A DNA stretch of 5,857 bases, from the NCBI GenBank assembly GCA_934281565.1, contig CAKQXI010000138.1, positions 1 to 5,857 of the forward strand. The letters run 5' to 3'. The stretch's first letter is position 1; every line of letters starts with the position of its first letter. This DNA is from an uncultured Prevotella sp. (GTDB taxonomy: Bacteria > Bacteroidota > Bacteroidia > Bacteroidales > Bacteroidaceae). Shown in pieces: positions 1-5,805 of the stretch. The notes beneath the pieces are model-generated. The model did not search any database, was not told the origin of the DNA, and was given only the letters and a program-made list of their open reading frames with translations. The position numbers and the translations under genes are program-made.

Positions 1-1
1 G

Positions 2-265
2 GCTGTTGAGTGCGGTTACTGGCACTTGTGGCGTTACAACCCACTGTTGGCTGATGAGGGTAAGAACCCATTCACCTTGGATAGCAAGGCTCCTAACTGG
101 GCTAACTTCCGCGACTTCTTGCTCGGTGAGGTTCGTTACCTCTCTGTACAGAAGGCATTCCCTAAGGAGGCTGATGAGTTGTTCACCCAAGCAGAGAAGA
201 TGGCTAAGCTCCGTTACCAGACTTACGTTCGTAAGAGCCAGGAGGACTGGAGCGAGCAGATCTAA
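2..265 (+). CDS. nifJ: Pyruvate:ferredoxin (flavodoxin) oxidoreductase, C-terminal end (5' part outside window)
   Basis: This enzyme oxidatively decarboxylates pyruvate with CoA to acetyl-CoA and CO2, passing electrons to ferredoxin or flavodoxin; it is a cytoplasmic thiamine-diphosphate and iron-sulfur enzyme central to anaerobes. Only the last 87 codons are present, so no cofactor site can be checked. Recognition rests on the family's C-terminal block: AVECGYWHLWRYNP, then LLADEGKNPFTLDSK, then GEVRYLSVQKAFP, and a charged tail ending in DWSEQI. The full protein in this family is around 1,180-1,200 residues. Codon choice is strongly biased (GGT, GCT, CGT, AAG, TTC), as expected for a highly expressed gene and unlike the minus-strand genes next door. 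The reading frame starts at base 2 and ends in TAA at 263-265. It converges on the minus-strand glycosidase operon, with a shared hairpin between them. Identification is from remembered family sequence, and I am confident in it. Confidence 0.93.
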   Translation, partial: AVECGYWHLWRYNPLLADEGKNPFTLDSKAPNWANFRDFLLGEVRYLSVQKAFPKEADELFTQAEKMAKLRYQTYVRKSQEDWSEQI

Positions 266-302
266 ATTTAGGAAAGAACATACAGTTAAATCTGTTTATA
301 AC

Positions 303-335
303 AAAAATCCCCGTGCTTTGAGCACGGGGATTTTT
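303..335. terminator. Bidirectional intrinsic terminator between convergent genes
   Basis: A perfect 15-bp stem (arms 303-317 and 321-335, core ATCCCCGTGCT / AGCACGGGGAT) closes a 3-base loop. The arms begin with five A and end with five T, so both strands have a T-run at the 3' side of a GC-rich stem. It lies 37 bases after the nifJ stop and 26 bases after the stop of the minus-strand GH109 gene. It can therefore end both transcripts. Confidence 0.93.
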
Positions 336-361
336 CTTTTCATCTCATCTATATCATGTAC

Positions 362-1762
362 TTACTTCTTCCAAGCACCACGAGTAAAATCTGGTATCTT
401 CACTGGTGCAGAACCATTCTCAATAGAAATTCTTGAGAGTTCACCGATGCAGCACCATTCCGCCATATCATAGACATCCATATCAAGAGGAAGTCCATTG
501 CGCAGACAGTAAACAAGACGATAATCCATGATGTAGTCCATGCCACCATGACCACCAATCTTCTTAGCCTTGTCCTCTATCTCTTTCACATAGTCAGGAG
601 TATATTTCTTCAACATGGCATCACGAGCCTCGTCGGTCAATGGCTCGTGTGAATTGAGGTTCTGGTAATCCACATTCATATTCTTAGCTTGCTCCTTGCG
701 CAACAAGATTTGCTCCACAGGATACTTGCTGGCATAGCCATCGGTGCCAACAATCTGGAACATACGGCTATAAGGGCGTGGTGTCATCACATCATGCTGA
801 ATCAACATAGTCTTGCCATTCAAGGTACGAATCAACGTAGAAGTCTGGTCTCCATTCTGGAAGTCCGTGCAAGGCTCACCAGTCTGTCGTTCAACAATCT
901 TCGGACCATTCACAGACTTTGTATCCATGGCTACGAGATAATCCATGAGGTCGGTACGATGGATGCCAAGAACTTGACAGTCAGGACCAATGCCATGGGT
1001 AGGATAAACATCGCCACGGTTCTTGCGATTGAAGTCCAGGCGCCAGTTGTTCCAATAAGCACCCCAGAAATCATCAAGGTTATGTAAATAAGAACCCTCT
1101 ACATGAAGAACCTCACCAAACACACCCTTTTGAGCCATGTTGAGCGCAGCAACCTCAAAGAAATCATACACACAGTTCTCCAGCATCATACAGTGCTTTC
1201 GAGTACGCTCCGATGTGTCAATAAGTTTCCAGATGTCCTCCATGGAGAAAGCAGCAGGAACTTCCACCGCCACGTTCTTACCATGTTCCATTGCATAGAG
1301 AGCGATTGGCACATGATGTACCCAGTCGGTGGCTATATATATCAAGTCAATGTCCTTGCGCTCACATAGTTTCTTGTAGGCATCGATGCCCACATACGCC
1401 GTGGCGTGCTTACGACCATTCTTCTCCAATAGTTTCTGGCAGTACTCCACACGGTCGGCATTCACATCACAAAGTCCCTTTACATCAGTGCCATCAATGT
1501 TGGCGATACTCTCTACGGCACCCGGACCACGCATTCCTAATCCTACGAAACCTACACGTACTACATCCATCTTAGGCACAGTCAAATTGAGGGCATCTTT
1601 CTGACCAGCAGGGCGCACTGGCGTCTGCAACACAATGGGATGAACATCACTGGATTTTGCTACTTGGTTCGGTTGCTGAGTGACAGTTGTCTCTGTCACC
1701 GATTTTGCGGAAATGCTCATGGTAGCAAGCACTGCCGCAAGTGTAATCATTAATTTTCTCAT
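362..1762 (-). CDS. Exported Gfo/Idh/MocA-fold glycoside hydrolase family 109 protein, putative alpha-N-acetylgalactosaminidase
   Basis: GH109 enzymes cleave alpha-linked N-acetylgalactosamine by an NAD-dependent oxidation, elimination and reduction mechanism with tightly bound NAD. The 466-residue protein opens with a Sec-type signal peptide (MRKLMITLAAVLATMSISA, likely cut near residue 19), so it should act in the periplasm or outside. A low-complexity linker follows to about residue 65. The Rossmann domain has VRVGFVGLGMRGPGAV at 69-83 and CDVNADR at 98-104. Further family signatures are EVPAAF (167-172), MLENCVYDFF (193-202), EGSYLHNL (222-229), GDVYPTHGIGPDCQ (250-263) and GGHGGMDYIMDYRL (403-416). 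The Tyr/His pairs in EGSYLH and YPTH match the GH109 active-site motifs as I recall them. The gene is last of three, starting 23 bases after the GH97 stop. Some members of this fold act on other sugars or as plain dehydrogenases, so the family is secure but the substrate is inferred. Confidence 0.88.
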   Translation of the reverse strand: MRKLMITLAAVLATMSISAKSVTETTVTQQPNQVAKSSDVHPIVLQTPVRPAGQKDALNLTVPKMDVVRVGFVGLGMRGPGAVESIANIDGTDVKGLCDVNADRVEYCQKLLEKNGRKHATAYVGIDAYKKLCERKDIDLIYIATDWVHHVPIALYAMEHGKNVAVEVPAAFSMEDIWKLIDTSERTRKHCMMLENCVYDFFEVAALNMAQKGVFGEVLHVEGSYLHNLDDFWGAYWNNWRLDFNRKNRGDVYPTHGIGPDCQVLGIHRTDLMDYLVAMDTKSVNGPKIVERQTGEPCTDFQNGDQTSTLIRTLNGKTMLIQHDVMTPRPYSRMFQIVGTDGYASKYPVEQILLRKEQAKNMNVDYQNLNSHEPLTDEARDAMLKKYTPDYVKEIEDKAKKIGGHGGMDYIMDYRLVYCLRNGLPLDMDVYDMAEWCCIGELSRISIENGSAPVKIPDFTRGAWKK

Positions 1763-1785
1763 AGAATAATTGGTTTTTGAGTTAT

Positions 1786-3888
1786 TTATTTGATACTAAT
1801 AGCCACACCTCCACCCGGTGCCAAACGTTGCGACAGCTTGGTACGTGAGGTTACTTTGCGTGTCATTATCACATAGTCCTGAGGATTTTTCTGCCAGTCG
1901 GCTTTCTTGCCATCCGCATAGATGGTTGCAGTATAGGCACGACCTGCAGGCAAGAAGCTGAAGTCTATCTTCGCCATGCGAGCGTTCTCGTCAGTGATAC
2001 CACCCACAAACCACTCATCCTTGTTGCGAGCCTTGCGAGCAATCGTGATATAATCGCCTGGCTCTGCCTCCAAGATATAAGTCTTGTCCCAATCCACAGC
2101 CACATCCTTGATGAACTGGAAAGCATCAAGATGCTTCTCATAGTTTTGGTAAAGGTCGGCTGCCATTTGGAGCGGGCTATACATCGTGACATAGAGTGCC
2201 AACTGCTTTACCAACGTGGTGCTCAGCTTAGCCTTGTTGGAACCATACTGCGAAAGGTCTCCCTCAAAGATGCCCGGTGTATAATCCATCGGACCACCCA
2301 TGAGTCGGGTAAACGGCAAGATGGTTGTATGGTCTGGACGGTTGCCATTGAATGACTCAAACTCCGTACCTCGTGCCGACTCTTGCGCCAGCCAGTTGGG
2401 ATAAGTGCGATACAAGCCAGTAGGTCGAACAGCCTCATGAGAGTCTACCATAATGCCATTTTGCGCTGCAGTCTCAGCTACATAATTATAATGGTTCACC
2501 ATCCATTGTCCGTCATGATGCTCACTGCGAGGCGTGATAGGACCTACATATCCAGTCTTCACGGCATCATACCCATTGTCTTTCATGAACTTAAACGCTT
2601 CTTTCATCTGTCGCTCGTAGTCGGCAACCGAAGAAGTCGTCTCGTGGTGCATGATGAGCTTGACGCCCTTTTCTGCGGCATAGCGATGCAAGCCATCGAC
2701 ATCAAAGTCGGGATAAGCCTTCTTGAAGTTATAGATTTTCTCTTTCACGTAAGCCACGTTATCTTCCCATCCTTCATTCCATCCCTCGACCAATACAGCA
2801 TCAAAGCCATGCTTCGCTGCAAAGTCGATATATTCTTTCACGTGGGCTGTGTTCGCACCATGATGTCCGTTGGGCTTCAACTGCGTATAGTCAGTCTCGC
2901 CTATTCGGATGTCTTGGGTATCGGAATAAGCCCAAGTAGAGCCTTGTCCCGTGAAATATTCCCACCATACACCAACATACTTGGTAGGATGTATCCATGA
3001 TGTGTCCTTGATTTTGCAAGGTTCGTTGAGGTTGATGATCAAGTTGGAAGCCAAGATGTCACGCGCATCGTCGCTCACCACGATAGTACGCCAAGGGGTT
3101 ACGCTGCCTGTCTGGATGAACCCTCTGGCACCGTTACGATCTGGCGTAAGGTGGGAACTCAGCACCATGTTCTTGTCATCTAAGTTGAGGTGCATGGCTG
3201 GATAATTGACCAAGGCTGCCTCATGGATGTTTATATAAAGTCCATCATCCGACTTGAGCATCAAAGGTGTCTGTACCGCAAGGTTGGGTGTTGGCGACTT
3301 ACATGCCAATGGTTCCTCGCGTACCTTATCTATAAGGTTAGCCACCTGCGAAAGCCTTGATGTTGTTATTGGGAACTCATTGGTATCATAATCGGCTGGT
3401 ATCCAGAAAGCCTTATGGTCACCGTTCAAGCGAAACTCTGTTTCTTCTTCCTCAATGGTAAAGTGGCGTAAGTTGGGCTGGACTGGGAACTCATAGCGGA
3501 AACCAAGTCCATCATCAAAGAGGCGAAAACGGAGATTTAGCTCCCAGCCTGTACGTTCTTGCCTCAAGGCAACAAATAGCTCATGGTGCTTGTCCGTCAC
3601 GAAACGGTTTTGTCCCCATACTGTTTCCCATGTACCGTTCACTTCCTTTGTCTCGGTACGAATCACCTGAAAACGTTGGTCAAGATGACAGTTGATGCGT
3701 AACGAGAAACCTAACTTGCTCTCCTTGATAACGGGGTGGTCCTTGTACTGCAAAGAATAGGTAGGCACTCCATCCGCCGTAAGGTGAAAATCCATCTTCA
3801 AGCGACCGTTTGGCGACACAAGTGTCTGCGCCATTGCCATACCGGTCATAAACAAAATTGTAAATACTGTTAATAATAAACGCTTCAT
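1786..3888 (-). CDS. Periplasmic glycoside hydrolase family 97, inverting SusB-type, putative alpha-glucosidase
   Basis: GH97 enzymes are calcium-dependent exo-acting alpha-glucosidases or alpha-galactosidases. The protein has 700 residues, near the usual size, with a signal peptide ending AMA|Q at residue 20 and no lipobox cysteine. An N-terminal beta-sandwich (about 22-290) precedes a (beta/alpha)8 barrel (about 295-590) and a C-terminal beta domain. The acidic residues of Bacteroides SusB fall at a constant offset of 23: E194, E439, E508, E526 and E532 (numbers from memory) match E171 (DTNEFPI), E416 (MHHETT), E485 (SHEAVRPTG), E503 and E509 (ESARGTEFESF). The position that holds the Asp nucleophile in retaining GH97 enzymes reads VKTGYVG, without Asp. 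This supports the inverting subgroup, where alpha-glucosidases are known. It begins 46 bases after nahK with no promoter box in the gap. Alpha-glucosidase activity is a family inference, since the neighbours handle amino sugars, not starch. Confidence 0.93.
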   Translation of the reverse strand: MKRLLLTVFTILFMTGMAMAQTLVSPNGRLKMDFHLTADGVPTYSLQYKDHPVIKESKLGFSLRINCHLDQRFQVIRTETKEVNGTWETVWGQNRFVTDKHHELFVALRQERTGWELNLRFRLFDDGLGFRYEFPVQPNLRHFTIEEEETEFRLNGDHKAFWIPADYDTNEFPITTSRLSQVANLIDKVREEPLACKSPTPNLAVQTPLMLKSDDGLYINIHEAALVNYPAMHLNLDDKNMVLSSHLTPDRNGARGFIQTGSVTPWRTIVVSDDARDILASNLIINLNEPCKIKDTSWIHPTKYVGVWWEYFTGQGSTWAYSDTQDIRIGETDYTQLKPNGHHGANTAHVKEYIDFAAKHGFDAVLVEGWNEGWEDNVAYVKEKIYNFKKAYPDFDVDGLHRYAAEKGVKLIMHHETTSSVADYERQMKEAFKFMKDNGYDAVKTGYVGPITPRSEHHDGQWMVNHYNYVAETAAQNGIMVDSHEAVRPTGLYRTYPNWLAQESARGTEFESFNGNRPDHTTILPFTRLMGGPMDYTPGIFEGDLSQYGSNKAKLSTTLVKQLALYVTMYSPLQMAADLYQNYEKHLDAFQFIKDVAVDWDKTYILEAEPGDYITIARKARNKDEWFVGGITDENARMAKIDFSFLPAGRAYTATIYADGKKADWQKNPQDYVIMTRKVTSRTKLSQRLAPGGGVAISIK

Positions 3889-3934
3889 GCTTAGATGCTT
3901 TGTTTTATAGTTTTAAGGTCTTTATATAATAATG

Positions 3935-5026
3935 TTACTTTTTCATTTGCTCGGCGATAAAATGCTTCATTTCGTCAGTATGTGCCAGCACGCTCTGGAA
4001 CAAATGCCACTGGTTCTTGGCTCTTACCAAGTTATGTGTAGGATACTTCGTCTTCCAGTAAACATCCCCGTTGAGATAGTCCCAGAGGAAACGTACGCTC
4101 TGCATATAAGGGAAAAGTGCGGCGGCATATGGCAAGTTCTCTATCTCTATCGGAGTGAGGAAACTACCTGCTGACTCCAGATAGCCACTGGTGAACGCCT
4201 CGAAGATATCCATGCGGAAATCTATCTTGTCGAAATCAGGACAATCTTCCGCTACGGTATTGGCTGCGGTACGGAGAAAGTCGCCATAATCTGAAAAGAC
4301 GAAGCTCGGCATCACGGTGTCAAGGTCGATGACACAAAGCACCCTGCCCTGCTCGTCAAACATCATGTTGTTGACCTTGGTGTCACAATGACAAATGCGC
4401 TTGGGCAACTTGCCCTCACGGTATAGTTCTTCGGCACGGCACATTTCATGGATATACTTCTCTATGTCGGCTATGAAGTCACTCACCTCTCCTACTCTCC
4501 CTGCCTTGTTCGCCTCCATTGCCTCATGCAACTGCCGATAACGCAGCTCCATATTATGGAAGTCGGGTATCGTCTCGCCCAATGGTTCCTTGACATCGGC
4601 AAGCATTGCCTCGAAGTTACCGAAAGCCAAACCAGCAAAATGGGAATAATAAGGGTCTACCGTCTCATAGGTCTTGGCATCCCGAATAAAGAGCGAGATA
4701 CGCCAGTAGCTGTCCTCGTCCTTGTAATATGTCTTTCCCTCATTGGTCTTGACAAACTGCAGAACCTTGCGGTCTATGTCTTTCTCGCCTGCTTCCACCA
4801 ACTTTTGGCGAATGTGATCCGTGACAACTTCTATGTTATGCTGTAAAAGTTCTACATCGGTGAAAATAGAATGGTTGATACGCTGCAACACATAGTTTGG
4901 CGCATCTTCCTCAACGGTAGTAACTAAATAAGTATCGTTGATAAGCCCATTGCCAAGAGGCTGGATGCTATCAACGGATCCCTTGATGATGAAATGGGAT
5001 ACGATGTTTCTTAAATTTTCATTCAT
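3935..5026 (-). CDS. nahK: NahK-like N-acetylhexosamine 1-kinase (APH-fold sugar kinase)
   Basis: The known bifidobacterial enzyme uses ATP to phosphorylate GlcNAc or GalNAc at C1, feeding salvage into UDP-amino sugars. The 363-residue protein is cytoplasmic, without signal or membrane segments, and close in length to bifidobacterial NahK (about 359). It can be followed against that protein throughout: GNGLINDTYLVTT (25-37), YVLQRINHSIF (45-55), FGNF (135-138), the catalytic loop CHCDTKVNNMMF (212-223, Asp215 as likely base), the metal-binding VIDLDTVMP (232-240), then DYLNGDVYWKTKYPTHNLVR (316-335). A TTG at 5059 would add 11 residues, but it lies inside the promoter's TAACTTTG box and so cannot be in the mRNA. 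The ATG at 5024-5026 starts MNENLRNIVSHF, which lines up with the NahK N-terminus. It is the first gene of the operon. Generic annotation would call it a phosphotransferase or aminoglycoside phosphotransferase; GalNAc versus GlcNAc preference cannot be read from sequence. Confidence 0.88.
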   Translation of the reverse strand: MNENLRNIVSHFIIKGSVDSIQPLGNGLINDTYLVTTVEEDAPNYVLQRINHSIFTDVELLQHNIEVVTDHIRQKLVEAGEKDIDRKVLQFVKTNEGKTYYKDEDSYWRISLFIRDAKTYETVDPYYSHFAGLAFGNFEAMLADVKEPLGETIPDFHNMELRYRQLHEAMEANKAGRVGEVSDFIADIEKYIHEMCRAEELYREGKLPKRICHCDTKVNNMMFDEQGRVLCVIDLDTVMPSFVFSDYGDFLRTAANTVAEDCPDFDKIDFRMDIFEAFTSGYLESAGSFLTPIEIENLPYAAALFPYMQSVRFLWDYLNGDVYWKTKYPTHNLVRAKNQWHLFQSVLAHTDEMKHFIAEQMKK

Positions 5027-5056
5027 AGGTCTTAGGTTTTTAAATGAATTATGAGA

Positions 5057-5064
5057 CAAAGTTA
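5057..5064 (-). promoter_or_regulatory. Probable -7 box of the nahK-GH97-GH109 operon promoter
   Basis: On the minus strand this reads TAACTTTG, an exact match to the Bacteroidetes -7 consensus TAnnTTTG. Transcription would start about 7 bases downstream, near 5050, leaving a leader of roughly 25 bases before the ATG at 5026. No TTTG lies at the usual 19-20 base distance upstream; the nearest is only 12 bases away. The -33 element is therefore weak or absent, which could mean low basal activity or a need for an activator. Confidence 0.65.
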
Positions 5065-5199
5065 CAATAATTTTCCCAAATACCTATGATAAGGGTAGCT
5101 TTTTACAGTTTTTTATCTAATCATTGCTTATAAACATTCAAAGAACGGCAAGGACCCCTCCGTGGAACAAGGATTGGGTACTTTCTATCTGCTAAAAAA

Positions 5200-5252
5200 C
5201 CACTTGGGGGGCCTTGAGGTTCTTTAATAAGTTAAGGCCCCCTCAGTTGGTC
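5200..5252 (+). repeat. Diverged direct repeat, copy 1 (53 bp)
   Basis: The copy begins CCACTTGGGGGG, continues CCTTGAGGTTCT and an AATAA segment, and ends TCAGTTGGTC. The second copy, 35 bases further on, has the same order of blocks. Copy 1 carries an extra segment of about 12 bases (GTTAAGGCCCCC, 5231-5242) that forms a hairpin with its own G-rich start. Shared order of three blocks supports an old duplication or two members of a dispersed intergenic element. The role is unknown. Confidence 0.6.
5207..5242. other. GC-rich hairpin inside repeat copy 1
   Basis: The arms GGGGGCCTT (5207-5215) and AAGGCCCCC (5234-5242) pair perfectly over 9 bp around an 18-base AT-rich loop. There is no T-run after it on the plus strand. 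On the minus strand TTTTTT (5199-5194) follows the stem after a short gap, so a weak minus-strand terminator is possible, but no minus-strand gene ends nearby. It may be part of an RNA structure or a mobile-element remnant. Confidence 0.5.
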
Positions 5253-5286
5253 AGCATTTGTCCTTACTTACATCGGTCAAATACCG

Positions 5287-5332
5287 CCACTGGGGGCTGC
5301 CTTGAGATTCTGAAAAAATAAATCAGTTGGTC
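5287..5332 (+). repeat. Diverged direct repeat, copy 2 (46 bp)
   Basis: This copy reads CCACTGGGGGCTGCC, then TTGAGATTCT, an AATAA segment and TCAGTTGGTC, matching copy 1 block by block. It lacks the GTTAAGGCCCCC segment, so it cannot form the strong hairpin of copy 1. The 10-base end TCAGTTGGTC is identical in both copies (5243-5252 and 5323-5332). Confidence 0.6.
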
Positions 5333-5378
5333 TATTGGTGTTTATATGTACGGCACTGATGCCTAAAGCATCCGCTAT

Positions 5379-5405
5379 ATGCCACCACACCTACGGTGCT
5401 GGCAT
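5379..5405. other. Imperfect hairpin
   Basis: The arms ATGCCACCAC (5379-5388) and GTGCTGGCAT (5396-5405) pair at 9 of 10 positions around a 7-base loop. It marks the right border of the GC-richer part of the intergenic region, after which the sequence becomes strongly AT-rich. There is no T-run, so it is not an obvious terminator. Confidence 0.4.
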
Positions 5406-5582
5406 TGAAAGATATTTGATTAATCAATTCTAATTGTTCCATTATTTTGAGTTAATTAAATCTATTGCTGTTATTCTTTATAACTTAAAAATTTTCTGCA
5501 AAAATACACATTTATTCGGTAAATACATCATTAGTATTAAATATTTAACACGAATTAATATTTTATTTCTGTGTGGCACAAA

Positions 5583-5610
5583 GAAACTTCAAGAAATATT
5601 TGGAAGTTTC
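5583..5610. promoter_or_regulatory. Inverted repeat over the -33 element, possible operator
   Basis: GAAACTTC (5583-5590) and GAAGTTTC (5603-5610) are exact inverted copies, separated by 12 bases. The -33 TTTG (5599-5602) sits directly against the right arm. A 20-bp centre-to-centre spacing, about two helical turns, and the overlap with the promoter fit a dimeric DNA-binding protein. The binding protein cannot be named from the sequence. Confidence 0.4.
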
Positions 5611-5630
5611 GGAACTATTTCCTACTTTTG
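5599..5630 (+). promoter_or_regulatory. Near-consensus Bacteroidetes housekeeping promoter
   Basis: TTTG at 5599-5602 and TACTTTTG at 5623-5630 match the -33 (TTTG) and -7 (TAnnTTTG) elements of Bacteroidetes primary-sigma promoters, with a 20-base spacer, which is within the normal range. The predicted start near 5637 lies only about 9 bases before the ATG at 5646. The A-rich sequence between them (CAAAAAATAACAACA) suits translation starts in this phylum, which rely little on Shine-Dalgarno pairing. Confidence 0.75.
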
Positions 5631-5645
5631 CAAAAAATAACAACA

Positions 5646-5759
5646 ATGGATAGGACATATCACGCTAAAAAGTATTTTGATTATTGTGTCGATAAAGGTA
5701 CTTTATACCAAGATTTGGTAAATCATTGTTGGACAAAGAACGTACCAACTTTTGCATGA
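5646..5759 (+). CDS. Possible small protein of 37 residues, unknown function
   Basis: I do not recognise this protein. It begins MDRTYHAKKYFDYCVDKG and ends TKNVPTFA before a TGA. It is hydrophilic and aromatic-rich, with two Cys (residues 14 and 28), and shows no signal peptide or membrane segment. The case for it is positional: a strong promoter ends 15 bases upstream, the ATG is the first in the transcript, and the leader is A-rich. A longer in-frame reading from 5571 would start upstream of the promoter, so the ATG at 5646 is the likelier start. The case against it is its length and lack of any family motif. It could instead be a regulatory leader ORF, the 5' remnant of a disrupted gene, or chance coding within an untranslated leader for a gene beyond the window. 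Confidence 0.4.
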   Translation: MDRTYHAKKYFDYCVDKGTLYQDLVNHCWTKNVPTFA

Positions 5760-5805
5760 AATAATATTAATCGTTTGTTTCCTTACTCGTTGGCTGTAAA
5801 ATTGG

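Larger units (their letters stand above)
5065..5598. other. Long intergenic region without a convincing gene
   Basis: No open frame here has a plausible start, family motif and length. Two parts differ in composition. The part from about 5140 to 5410 has mixed GC content with G- and C-runs and holds the direct repeat and two hairpins listed separately. The part from about 5410 to 5598 is very AT-rich, as expected upstream of a promoter. On the minus strand an open stretch at 5390-5277 has no start codon and reads IADALGISAVHI near its beginning, which resembles a helix-turn-helix segment; it may be a decayed gene fragment or chance. I see no tRNA, riboswitch or CRISPR array here. Confidence 0.6.

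Noticed and set aside
6..473. Long plus-strand open frame running from inside nifJ across the terminator
   Set aside because: It overlaps nifJ in another frame, crosses the terminator hairpin and runs antisense to GH109, with no family resemblance.
2383..3000. 205-codon plus-strand open frame antisense to GH97
   Set aside because: The GH97 frame on the other strand is unmistakable, and this one shows no domain or plausible start; it is a shadow frame.
3889..3934. Possible internal promoter between nahK and GH97
   Set aside because: The 46-base gap is AT-rich but contains no TAnnTTTG box on the minus strand.
4448..4846. 132-codon plus-strand open frame antisense to nahK
   Set aside because: It lies wholly inside nahK, has no recognisable motif and no promoter before it.
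5341..5410. tRNA or small structured RNA around the 5379-5405 hairpin
   Set aside because: There are no T-loop or anticodon-loop motifs and no acceptor stem pairing; only simple hairpins are visible.
5434..5640. 68-codon plus-strand open frame in the AT-rich region
   Set aside because: It ends inside the leader of the promoter at 5599-5630, has AT-driven composition (Ile, Leu, Lys, Phe) and no upstream promoter box.
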